Assembly: GCA_900544265.1 (NCBI GenBank)
Contig: UQUQ01000041.1
Coordinates: 1 to 11,239, forward strand
Length of the DNA stretch: 11,239 bases
Source: an uncultured Alistipes sp.
Lineage (GTDB): Bacteria > Bacteroidota > Bacteroidia > Bacteroidales > Rikenellaceae
Reading direction: 5' to 3'
Under the pieces are notes generated by a model. It was not told the DNA's origin and searched no databases. It saw only the letters and a list, made by a program, of their open reading frames with translations. How positions within the stretch are numbered: position 1 is the first letter of the stretch; every line of letters starts with the position of its first letter. The translations under genes and the position numbers were made by a program. Positions 1 through 6,746 of the stretch are shown here, in pieces.

Positions 1-2106
1 TACCGCATCAACGGCGAGATCCGGCGCGACGAGCAGATGACCGTCGCCGAGCTCAACCAGCTGCGCCCGGGCGACTACGTCGTGCACATCGACCACGGCG
101 TCGGCCGCTTCGACGGACTGGTGAAGATCAACGAGAACGGCAAGACGCACGAGGCGATCAAGCTCGTCTACAAGGACGGCGACGTGCTCTTCGTCAACGT
201 CCACTCGCTGCACCGCATCTCGCGCTACAAGTCGGGCGACGGCGAGCCGCCGAAGGTCTACAAGCTCGGCACGGGGGCCTGGCAGAAGCTCAAGAACGCC
301 ACGAAGAAGGCCGTCAAGGACATCTCGCGCCAGCTCATCGCCCTCTACGCCAAGCGCAAGGCCTCGAAGGGCTACGCCTTCTCGCCGGACAGCTACCTGC
401 AGCACGAGCTCGAGGCGTCGTTCCGCTGGGAGGATACGCCCGACCAGCAGGCCGCGACTGCGGCCGTGAAGCGCGACATGGAGTCCGACCAGCCGATGGA
501 CCGGCTCATCTGCGGCGACGTGGGTTTCGGCAAGACCGAGGTGGCGATCCGCGCCGCCTTCAAGGCCGCCGTCGACGGCAAGCAGGTCGCCGTGCTCGTG
601 CCGACGACGATCCTCGCGCTGCAGCACTACCGCTCCTTCACCGAACGGCTGCGCGACTTCCCGGTGCGGGTCGAATACCTCAACCGCACGAAGACGGCCC
701 GCGAGGTGGCGCAGATCCGTGAGGACCTGGCCGCCGGGCGCATCGACATCCTCATCGGCACGCACAAGATGCTGGGCAAGCAGATCCGCTTCCGCGACCT
801 GGGGCTGCTCATCATCGACGAGGAGCAGAAGTTCGGCGTCGCGGCCAAGGAGAAGCTCACCGAGATGAGCGTCTCGGTCGATACGCTGACGCTCACGGCA
901 ACGCCCATCCCGCGGACGCTGCAATTCTCGCTCATGGGCTCGCGCGACCTCTCAGTCATCTCGACGCCCCCGCCCAACCGGCAGCCGATCCTCACCGAGT
1001 CGCACGTCTTCTCGGAGGAGATCGTGCGCGACGCCATCGAGACGGAGCTGGCGCGCGGCGGGCAGGTCTACTTCGTCCACAACCGCGTCGAGGACCTGCC
1101 GATGCTCCAGGGCATGGTCACGCGCCTCTGCCCGAAGGCCCGCGTGGGGGTGGGCCACGGCAAGATGCCCCCCGAGCAGCTCGAGAAACTCGTCATGGAC
1201 TTCATCTACGGGGAGTTCGACGTGCTGATCTCGACGACGATCGTCGAGAACGGCATCGACATTCCGAACGCCAATACGATCATCGTCGACAACGCCCAGA
1301 ACTTCGGCCTGAGCGACCTGCACCAGCTGCGCGGCCGCGTCGGACGCTCGAACCAGAAGGGCTACTGCTACCTGCTCACGCCTCCCGACGAGTTGCTCAC
1401 TTCGGATGCGCGGCGGCGTCTGCGGGCCATCGAGGAGTTTTCGGACCTCGGTTCGGGCTTCAACATCGCCATGCAGGACCTCGACATCCGCGGCGCGGGC
1501 AACCTGCTGGGCGCCGAACAGAGCGGCTTCATCGCCGACATCGGCTTCGAGACCTACCAGAAGATCATGAACGAGGCGATTGCCGAGCTGCGTGCCGAAG
1601 GGTTGCAGGTCGCCGGCCTCGACGAGGGGGCGCAGCAGGTCGTTGAGCAGATGCACTTCATCGACGACGCCCACATCGAGATCGAGGTCGAGGCCTCGCT
1701 GCCCGACGACTACGTCGCCCAGCAGGCCGAACGCCTGAAGCTCTACCGCGAGCTCGACTCGACGAAGGACGAGCAGGCCCTCGAGGCCTTCGCCGCCCGG
1801 CTCGAGGACCGCTTCGGTCCGCTGCCGCGCGCCGCCAGGGAGCTGCTCAACGTCGTGCGCCTGCGCTGGGAGGCGATCCGCCTGGGCATGGAGCGCGTCA
1901 AGGTCAAGAACGGACTGATGATCGTCCACTTCGTCGGCGAGGAGAACTCTCCTTTTTATAAAAGCGACGTCTTCATGACGATGCTGCGGCATGTCACGCA
2001 ACATCCCGACCGATTTGTGCTCAAGCAGCACAATAATCGGCTCGCCATGACCGTTAGGAATATCAAAGACGTCGAGCAGGCATGGAAAACCCTCAAGGAG
2101 CTCTGA
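1..2106 (+). CDS. mfd: Mfd, transcription-repair coupling factor (3' part; 5' end outside the window)
   Basis: ATP-dependent DNA translocase that pushes stalled RNA polymerase off damaged template DNA and recruits UvrA for nucleotide excision repair in the cytoplasm. The reading frame is open from base 1, so the ATG at 37 is internal and 701 residues are visible; the family is usually about 1,100-1,150, so the UvrB-like N-terminal domains are missing here. Visible in order: the RNA polymerase-interacting domain (GDYVVHIDHGVGRF, residues 24-37 of the visible part); helicase motif I GDVGFGKTE (172-180); Walker B-type DEEQ (273-276, where many relatives have DEEH); TATPIPRT (299-306); VENGIDIP; HQLRGRVGRS (441-450); then the C-terminal TRCF domain. 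The last 50 codons become AT-richer, ending in an AAGGAG that probably serves coaX one base downstream. Identification is firm from the combination of RID and translocase motifs, which separates it from RecG. Confidence 0.97.
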   Translation, partial: YRINGEIRRDEQMTVAELNQLRPGDYVVHIDHGVGRFDGLVKINENGKTHEAIKLVYKDGDVLFVNVHSLHRISRYKSGDGEPPKVYKLGTGAWQKLKNATKKAVKDISRQLIALYAKRKASKGYAFSPDSYLQHELEASFRWEDTPDQQAATAAVKRDMESDQPMDRLICGDVGFGKTEVAIRAAFKAAVDGKQVAVLVPTTILALQHYRSFTERLRDFPVRVEYLNRTKTAREVAQIREDLAAGRIDILIGTHKMLGKQIRFRDLGLLIIDEEQKFGVAAKEKLTEMSVSVDTLTLTATPIPRTLQFSLMGSRDLSVISTPPPNRQPILTESHVFSEEIVRDAIETELARGGQVYFVHNRVEDLPMLQGMVTRLCPKARVGVGHGKMPPEQLEKLVMDFIYGEFDVLISTTIVENGIDIPNANTIIVDNAQNFGLSDLHQLRGRVGRSNQKGYCYLLTPPDELLTSDARRRLRAIEEFSDLGSGFNIAMQDLDIRGAGNLLGAEQSGFIADIGFETYQKIMNEAIAELRAEGLQVAGLDEGAQQVVEQMHFIDDAHIEIEVEASLPDDYVAQQAERLKLYRELDSTKDEQALEAFAARLEDRFGPLPRAARELLNVVRLRWEAIRLGMERVKVKNGLMIVHFVGEENSPFYKSDVFMTMLRHVTQHPDRFVLKQHNNRLAMTVRNIKDVEQAWKTLKEL
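2095..2100 (+). promoter_or_regulatory. Shine-Dalgarno-like AAGGAG for the coaX TTG start
   Basis: AAGGAG lies in the final mfd codons, seven bases before the TTG at 2108. Strong Shine-Dalgarno sequences are not typical of Bacteroidota, so this one helps decide the non-ATG start and suggests translational coupling with mfd. Use of the site is inferred. Confidence 0.5.
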
Positions 2107-2107
2107 T

Positions 2108-2848
2108 TTGAATCTGATCGTCGACATAGGCAACACGCTCGTCAAGTCGGCCCTTCTGGAGCGGGGGCGCGTCGTGGAGGAGCACGCCGACGGGGCGTTT
2201 TGTCCCGAGGCCGTCGCCGGGCTGCTCGAGCGCGGCCGCGTGCGGCGGGCGATCCTCTCCTCCACGCGCGGCGAGATGCCCGAGGTGGCGGCGTGGCTGT
2301 GCGAACGGGTCTCCTCGCTGCTGCTCTTCACGCCGCAGACGCCCGTGCCGATCCGCAACGTCTACCGGACGCCGCAGACGCTGGGCCGCGACCGGCTGGC
2401 CGCCGCCGTGGGGGCCACGGTCCTCTTCCCGGGTCGCAACGTGCTGATCGTCGACTTCGGCACGGCCGTGACGATCGACCTGGTGACGGCCGACGCCACC
2501 TATCGCGGCGGGTGCATCTCGCCCGGCGTGCAGCTCCGCTTCGGCGCCCTGCACGACCACACGGCGGCGCTGCCGCTCTGCCGCCCGAGCGACGAGGAGG
2601 GGCTGCAGGGGCTGACGACCGAAGAGGCCGTCACGCGCGGGGTGATGAACTCCGTGGCGTTTGAAATCGAGGGGTATATCCGCCGCATGGAGGCCCAAAT
2701 CGACGGTTTGTGCGTAATTTTTACCGGCGGAGACGCGAAATACTTTGTGAAAAGAATTAAAAATACGATATTTGCAAGTTGTAATCTGGTCTATTGCGGG
2801 CTGGAGAGAATTTTGGAGTACAATGCAAGTGAAGAATACCTGGATTAG
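2108..2848 (+). CDS. coaX: Type III pantothenate kinase (CoaX)
   Basis: Phosphorylates pantothenate to 4'-phosphopantothenate, the first step of CoA synthesis (EC 2.7.1.33), in the cytoplasm. The 246-residue product has the expected family length and the ASKHA-fold motifs: phosphate loop DIGNT (residues 6-10), GRDR (93-96, containing the probable catalytic Asp95), DFGTA (116-120), GGCISPG (134-140) and TGGDA (206-210). The start is TTG. No upstream ATG is possible because the mfd stop is one base away, the conserved DIGNT must sit near the N terminus, and AAGGAG is correctly spaced. The last 40 or so codons switch to AT-rich codons (AAA, AAT, ATA, TTT), coinciding with a possible promoter for the next gene. 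The 3' end overlaps that gene by 26 bases. Type III enzymes are typically not feedback-inhibited by CoA and need a monovalent cation; that is family knowledge, not visible here. Confidence 0.95.
   Translation: MNLIVDIGNTLVKSALLERGRVVEEHADGAFCPEAVAGLLERGRVRRAILSSTRGEMPEVAAWLCERVSSLLLFTPQTPVPIRNVYRTPQTLGRDRLAAAVGATVLFPGRNVLIVDFGTAVTIDLVTADATYRGGCISPGVQLRFGALHDHTAALPLCRPSDEEGLQGLTTEEAVTRGVMNSVAFEIEGYIRRMEAQIDGLCVIFTGGDAKYFVKRIKNTIFASCNLVYCGLERILEYNASEEYLD
2744..2774 (+). promoter_or_regulatory. Possible internal Bacteroidota-type promoter for the outer membrane protein gene
   Basis: Inside the AT-rich end of coaX there is TTTG at 2744-2747, a 19-base spacer, and GATATTTG at 2767-2774, which matches the -7 consensus TAnnTTTG at all fixed positions except the first. 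This would start transcription near 2780, giving a leader of about 40 bases before the ATG at 2823. The match is imperfect and any AT-rich stretch raises the chance of coincidence, so this is a candidate only. Confidence 0.38.
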
Positions 2849-4193
2849 ACTGCTTGTTGTGGCCGCGGCCCTTGTTCCCGTGGCGGTGGCGGCGCAGACG
2901 AGCAGCATCAACGCATTCTCGCCCTATACGATGTACGGTATCGGTGAACAGAATACGCCCGGCACGCTCGTGATGCGTTCGATGGGCGGCGTGGGCGTGG
3001 CCGTGCGCAATGCCGGGGTCGTCAACCTGCTCAATCCCGCCGCCTACAGCGTGGCGCCGCAGAAGACCTTTCTGTTCAGCTTCGGGCTCGAAGGCCAGAA
3101 CTACTACAATTCGCAGACGGCCGAGGGCATTGCCAAACGTTCGGTCTACAATACGTTCAACTTCCACGACATCGCCTTCCAGATGCCCGTGACCAAGGGG
3201 CTCGGCCTGGGCTTCAGCCTCACGCCCTACAGTTCGGTGGGCTACCGCACGAAGTTCTACCAGGACTTCAGCGACCCGATCATGGGCGACGTGGGCCCCG
3301 TGCAGTACACCTACCAGGGCGAGGGCGACGTGACGGAGGTGAAGCTCGGCCTGGGCTGGGAGATCTTCCGGAACTTCTCGGTGGGTGTGGCCGCCCAGTA
3401 CTACTGGGGCGACATCGACCGCGGCTATGTCATGACGCCGACGTCGATCGTGGGCGAGGGCACCTTCGGCTCGACGATCGGTGCGGACAACTACAGCATC
3501 TCGAGCATCAAGGGGCAGGTGGGCGTGCAGTGGAGCCCGATTCTCAATCAGAAGCGGCTGCTGACCCTCGGTGCGGCATTCGACTTCGGCGGCGACCTGC
3601 GTCCCGACGTATCGAGCCGGATCTACAACGCCGACCTGAACTACACGACCGTCCGCGCCGACACGACGCAGCTGGCGCTCGTGCTGCCGCATCAGCTCTC
3701 GGCCGGTGTCTTCTACCGCACGGCCAAGTGGGCCGTGGGGGTGGACTACGTCTACCAGAACTGGGGCGGACGCAACAAGGATGCGGTGCGGACCGGCATC
3801 AGCGGTGCGGACCGCCGCTCCTACGAGGTGCGCTATACGAATACGAGCACGGTCAAGGTCGGTATCGAGTATACGCCCAACCGCTACGACGTGCGGCGGA
3901 CGCTCCGGCGCTGGTCCTACCGGGCCGGATTCCGCTACGGATACTACAACCAGACGTTCAACGGCGACCGGCTCGCGCAGTACGCCGTGACGGCGGGCAT
4001 CGGCATCCCGGTGAAGTTCTTTGCCGTCTCGTCCATCGACGTGGGCATCGAATACGGCCGCCGCGGCTACAACCTCGCCGAACGGCTCGGTCTGGTGCGT
4101 CAGCAGTATTTCAAGTTCGCCGTGGGCTTCACGCTCTTCGCCGGCGGCGCCGAGAACAACGAATACTGGTTCACGCGGCCCAAGTACGATTGA
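2823..4193 (+). CDS. Outer membrane beta-barrel protein, FadL/PorV-like, function unknown
   Basis: Probable outer membrane barrel of 456 residues. I chose the ATG at 2823 because it gives a classical signal peptide: basic residues at Lys4 and Arg9, a hydrophobic core to about Ala24, and cleavage at AVAA|Q. A longer reading from the TTG at 2772 would put about 17 extra residues ahead of the signal and lie deeper inside coaX. The mature N-terminal region (FSPYTMYGIG, residues 32-41; then MRSMGGVGVA and NPAAY at 71-75) resembles the start of FadL/TodX/PorV-like barrels of Bacteroidota. The remainder alternates polar and aromatic residues as beta-strands do, with Gly/Tyr-rich turns, and ends EYWFTRPKYD. 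It overlaps coaX by 26 bases. The substrate is unknown: fatty-acid-type uptake, a PorV-like role in secretion, or a structural role are all possible. Its position near lptC suggests envelope biogenesis, by inference. Confidence 0.82.
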   Translation: MQVKNTWIRLLVVAAALVPVAVAAQTSSINAFSPYTMYGIGEQNTPGTLVMRSMGGVGVAVRNAGVVNLLNPAAYSVAPQKTFLFSFGLEGQNYYNSQTAEGIAKRSVYNTFNFHDIAFQMPVTKGLGLGFSLTPYSSVGYRTKFYQDFSDPIMGDVGPVQYTYQGEGDVTEVKLGLGWEIFRNFSVGVAAQYYWGDIDRGYVMTPTSIVGEGTFGSTIGADNYSISSIKGQVGVQWSPILNQKRLLTLGAAFDFGGDLRPDVSSRIYNADLNYTTVRADTTQLALVLPHQLSAGVFYRTAKWAVGVDYVYQNWGGRNKDAVRTGISGADRRSYEVRYTNTSTVKVGIEYTPNRYDVRRTLRRWSYRAGFRYGYYNQTFNGDRLAQYAVTAGIGIPVKFFAVSSIDVGIEYGRRGYNLAERLGLVRQQYFKFAVGFTLFAGGAENNEYWFTRPKYD

Positions 4194-4202
4194 TCCGGAT
4201 CA
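4191..4202. repeat. 12-bp perfect palindrome TGATCCGGATCA at the stop of the outer membrane protein gene
   Basis: The palindrome includes the TGA stop of the barrel gene and begins the 52-base gap before the TPR gene. It has no loop and no T-tract, so it does not look like an intrinsic terminator. The core ATCCGGAT recurs at 5603-5610, just after the TPR gene. The rest of the gap (to 4245) is AT-rich and holds no convincing TAnnTTTG element. Confidence 0.35.
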
Positions 4203-4245
4203 TCCGAACGAAACAGACACAACATAACAAAAATTAATCTGACCG

Positions 4246-5589
4246 ATGAAAAACATTAAATTTCTGCTCTCCGCGGCATTCTCGCTTTTGGCTGCCGCAA
4301 CGATGGCACAGGACTTCAGCTCCCCGCAGTTCGCAAAGTGGGGCGACACGCCCGAGGAGCGCGAGCGCAACATCCTCAACAGCAACTTCCTCAAGGAGTC
4401 GTGCGACAACCGCGACTACAACGCCGCCGCACACTACCTCAAGGAGCTGATCGACCACTGCCCCGCCGTGCAGGAGTCGATCTACCAGCGCGGCGCCATC
4501 GTCTACAAGAACAAGATCAACCGCGCCAGAAGCCTCGAGGAGAAGGCCGTGTATGTCGACTCGCTGCTGCTCATGTACGACCTGCGCGCCAAGTATTTCG
4601 GTGATCATCCGAAGCGTGGCACCGCCTACATCCTCGACCAGAAGGCCCGCGAGGTGCTGACCTACAAGCCGTCGGATCGTGCGGCCATCCGTGAGGCGTT
4701 CCGTGCCGCCATCGAGGCCGGAGGCGACAACACCGATCCCGAGACGCTCGTTGCCTACTTCTCGAATCTCTGCGAGGACTACAAGAACACCGACGAGGTG
4801 ATGCCCGACGAGCTGATCTCCGAGTACGAGCGGCTGGATGCCATCTTCGAGAAGCACCCCGAGGCTGCCGAGTACCGTCAGCAGGTCGACACCTTCTTCG
4901 GTCTGAGCGGCGCCGCCAGCTGCGAGAACCTCGAAAAGCTCTTCAAGGCGAAGCTCGAGGCCGCACCCGACGATGAGACGCTGCTGGCACAGGCCGTGGG
5001 TCTGATGTCGCGCGAGAACTGTGACAGCGACTTCTATCTGGCCATCTCCGAAAAGTATTACGCCATGTCTCCGTCGTCGAACACGGCCCTCATGCTGGCA
5101 CAGGCCTTCCAGAACAAGGGCGACTACGCCAAGGCCATCCAGTATCTGAATGAGGCACTGGCCGTCGAGCAGGACAACGTCACACGGCAGAAGCTCTACG
5201 TGCGCATCGCACTGGTTCAGCTCGTCGCCAACAACCTCAGCGCCGCAGCTTCCGCCGCACGCGAGGCCCGCAGTCTGAATCCCGAGGACGGCGTGCCCTA
5301 CTATGTGCTGGGTCAGTGCTACGGTCTGTCGGCCGCTGCCGACAGCAGCTTCGCCTGCCAGGCCGCCTTCTGGGTAGCCTACGACACGATGGCCAAGGCC
5401 GTCGAACTGCTGCCGAGCAACCCCGACAGCGACAAGTACCTGCCGTCGGCCAAGGCGATGCTTACCTCCTACCGCAACCGCTTCCCGACCTCCGAGGAGT
5501 GCTTCTTCAACGAGTTGCAGGAGGGCAGCCGCTATACGGTGACCTGCGGTACGGCCGCCGGTATCCAGACCGTCGTGCGTCCGCGGTAG
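4246..5589 (+). CDS. Secreted tetratricopeptide-repeat protein, function unknown
   Basis: A 447-residue exported protein. The N terminus is a signal peptide with Lys2 and Lys5, a hydrophobic stretch to about residue 19, and cleavage at TMA|Q (after residue 21), so it should act in the periplasm or at the outer membrane. TPR-like helix pairs are clearest in the C-terminal half: residues 279-310 (ALMLAQAFQNKGDYAKAIQY and following), 315-348, and a longer third unit to about 390. The first half is helical and has several Cys (53, 72, 176, 226, 259) that could form disulfides after export. The C-terminal end YTVTCGTAAGIQTVVRPR looks like a short conserved tail rather than a TPR. The gene sits between the barrel gene and lptC, so a scaffold role in envelope assembly is a reasonable but untested inference. 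No Shine-Dalgarno is present; the leader is AT-rich, as is usual in the phylum. Confidence 0.85.
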   Translation: MKNIKFLLSAAFSLLAAATMAQDFSSPQFAKWGDTPEERERNILNSNFLKESCDNRDYNAAAHYLKELIDHCPAVQESIYQRGAIVYKNKINRARSLEEKAVYVDSLLLMYDLRAKYFGDHPKRGTAYILDQKAREVLTYKPSDRAAIREAFRAAIEAGGDNTDPETLVAYFSNLCEDYKNTDEVMPDELISEYERLDAIFEKHPEAAEYRQQVDTFFGLSGAASCENLEKLFKAKLEAAPDDETLLAQAVGLMSRENCDSDFYLAISEKYYAMSPSSNTALMLAQAFQNKGDYAKAIQYLNEALAVEQDNVTRQKLYVRIALVQLVANNLSAAASAAREARSLNPEDGVPYYVLGQCYGLSAAADSSFACQAAFWVAYDTMAKAVELLPSNPDSDKYLPSAKAMLTSYRNRFPTSEECFFNELQEGSRYTVTCGTAAGIQTVVRPR

Positions 5590-5601
5590 TTTCAGTCTCC
5601 G

Positions 5602-5611
5602 TATCCGGATA
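5602..5611. repeat. 10-bp palindrome TATCCGGATA touching the lptC start codon
   Basis: The palindrome fills the end of the 21-base gap between the TPR gene and lptC and includes the A of the lptC ATG. It shares ATCCGGAT with the palindrome at 4191-4202. It may be coincidental; no regulator is evident. Confidence 0.25.
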
Positions 5612-6744
5612 TGAAAAGACTCGTAGCCCGATACGCTATGGTAGCACTCTCCCTTGCGGGGAGTGCTATCTTGCTATTCTCCTGCGAGGATGCTTCGGCC
5701 GGGGCAGAGGCCCCCGACGATCCGGCGCTGATGACCGAATACTGCGAGGACCTGACGGTCGTCATGTCGCAGAACGGCCGCCGCTCCTACATCTTTGAAA
5801 CGCCGCTGCTGGAGGGATATTCGCAGGCGAGCGAACCCTATCGCGAGTTCCGCAAGGGGGTGAAGATCACCACCTACAAGGATGATTCGCTCTCGACGGT
5901 CAACTCCGTGCTGACGGCCAACTACGCCATCTACTACGGCGAACGCGAACTGTGGGAGGCGAAGGGCAATGTCGTGGTCGAGAAGGCCGACGGCACGACG
6001 CTCTATACGCAGCAGCTCTTCTGGAACGCCCGGACGCGGCGCATCTATTCCAACGTCGATTCGCGCATCGTGCAGCGCGGCGGACGCCAGGATGTCGTCG
6101 GCGAGGGCTTCGAGTCCGACGAGGAGTTCAACGACTGGCGCTTCCGCCGCTCGAAGGGGCGCCTGGAGGTCCAGGTCAAACCCTCGGAGCGAACCGACTC
6201 CACCTCGTCGGAGGAGTCCGCGCGGCCCGTGCCGCCCGATCCGGACGAACGCGCCGCCGCGCCGCGCACGCAGCGTGCACCGTCCGACGGTGCGTTGTCG
6301 CGGCGATCCGCCGGTACGGTCTCCCGCGATGTCCGTCCGGCGGCTCCGCGCCCGACGGATGACGCCGCCTTGCCGCCGTCGCCCGTCTCCGGACGCTTCA
6401 CCGCTCCGGCGCGCGCGGGCGAGTCGGACGATGGCGTGCGTCCCGAGGTGCGGCGCATGCAGCAGATGCAGCGGATGAAGTCGCAGCGCATGCAGGAGGC
6501 GCAGATGCAGACCGGAAAGGCCGCCCCGGCAGTGTCGCCGATGACTTCGCCGGCTTCGGCCGACCCGAACCCATCGCCGGCGCCCGCAGCCCCTGCGGCT
6601 GCTTCCGCCTCCTCCGCTTCGGCCGGCTCGTCGGCCCCGCAACCGGCTCCGGCGTCTTCCCAGGACGCCTCTGCGGCCCCGATCTCTTCCGCAGCCCCGG
6701 CAGCCTCCGGGTCGGAGCGTCCCGATACCCAAACCGGCGAATAA
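5611..6744 (+). CDS. lptC: LptC-like LPS export lipoprotein with a long low-complexity C-terminal tail
   Basis: LptC receives lipopolysaccharide from the inner membrane LptB2FG transporter and passes it to the periplasmic LptA bridge. Residues 1-24 form a signal sequence ending in an LFSC lipobox (Cys25, followed by Glu26), so it is probably a lipoprotein; the hydrophobic stretch could alternatively serve as a membrane anchor. The OstA/LptC-type beta-rich region covers about residues 42-190, with YREFRKGVKITTY, NYAIYYGERELWEAKGNVVV, and a terminal GEGFESDEEFNDWRF block typical of Bacteroidota LptC. Relatives usually end near here at roughly 190-200 residues; this one continues to 377 with a Pro/Ala/Ser/Arg-rich tail containing a Met/Gln block. 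The frame stays open with no sign of frameshift. It begins 21 bases after the TPR gene and ends two bases before the next gene, indicating co-transcription. Assignment rests on the N-terminal half and the context. Confidence 0.85.
   Translation: MKRLVARYAMVALSLAGSAILLFSCEDASAGAEAPDDPALMTEYCEDLTVVMSQNGRRSYIFETPLLEGYSQASEPYREFRKGVKITTYKDDSLSTVNSVLTANYAIYYGERELWEAKGNVVVEKADGTTLYTQQLFWNARTRRIYSNVDSRIVQRGGRQDVVGEGFESDEEFNDWRFRRSKGRLEVQVKPSERTDSTSSEESARPVPPDPDERAAAPRTQRAPSDGALSRRSAGTVSRDVRPAAPRPTDDAALPPSPVSGRFTAPARAGESDDGVRPEVRRMQQMQRMKSQRMQEAQMQTGKAAPAVSPMTSPASADPNPSPAPAAPAAASASSASAGSSAPQPAPASSQDASAAPISSAAPAASGSERPDTQTGE
5640..5670 (+). repeat. 13-bp hairpin inside the lptC signal-peptide codons
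   Basis: The arms 5640-5652 and 5658-5670 pair over 13 base pairs (eleven Watson-Crick and two G-T) around the five-base loop CTTGC. The hairpin starts 29 bases after the first base of lptC and encodes Met10 to Ile20. It is followed by a mixed pyrimidine stretch, not a clean T-run, so it is not a standard terminator. It could slow translation or mark partial attenuation or RNA processing; its role is inferred. Confidence 0.5.
6181..6741 (+). other. Low-complexity, probably disordered tail of LptC
   Basis: Residues 191-377 of the LptC product form three parts. Residues 191-278 are charged and Pro/Arg/Ser/Asp-rich. Residues 279-300 hold a Met/Gln/Arg-rich segment (RRMQQMQRMK then SQRMQEAQMQ) likely to be helical. 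Residues 301-377 are almost only Ala, Ser and Pro with few charges. No known domain is recognisable. Such a tail could tether or span distance in the periplasm, or bind another envelope component; this is inference. Confidence 0.7.
6457..6510 (+). repeat. Four in-frame ATGCAG repeats (Met-Gln) in lptC
   Basis: ATGCAG occurs at 6457-6462, 6466-6471, 6490-6495 and 6505-6510, all in the lptC frame; a longer unit CGCATGCAG is repeated at 6454-6462 and 6487-6495. This suggests local duplication within the tail and a spot where length may vary among strains. Confidence 0.6.
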
Positions 6745-6746
6745 CC

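Noticed and set aside
952..2358. Long minus-strand open frame (468 codons) across mfd and coaX
   Set aside because: It lies wholly opposite two well-recognised genes; its composition is the His/Leu/Val/Asp/Arg-rich pattern typical of antisense frames in GC-rich DNA, and no motif is recognisable.
2772..2822. Upstream TTG extension of the outer membrane protein
   Set aside because: It would place about 17 residues before an otherwise textbook signal peptide; the ATG at 2823 explains the sequence better.
4191..4202. The palindrome after the barrel gene as an intrinsic terminator
   Set aside because: It has no loop, is only 6 bp per arm, and lacks a following T-run.
5316..5798. Plus-strand overlapping frame of 160 codons across the TPR/lptC junction
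   Set aside because: Out of frame with two supported genes, Arg-rich and without motifs.
6181..6741. The LptC tail as a separate gene or a frameshift product
   Set aside because: The frame is continuous with the LptC domain, no in-frame start with a leader is evident, and the gene ends two bases before the next one as expected for an intact operon member.
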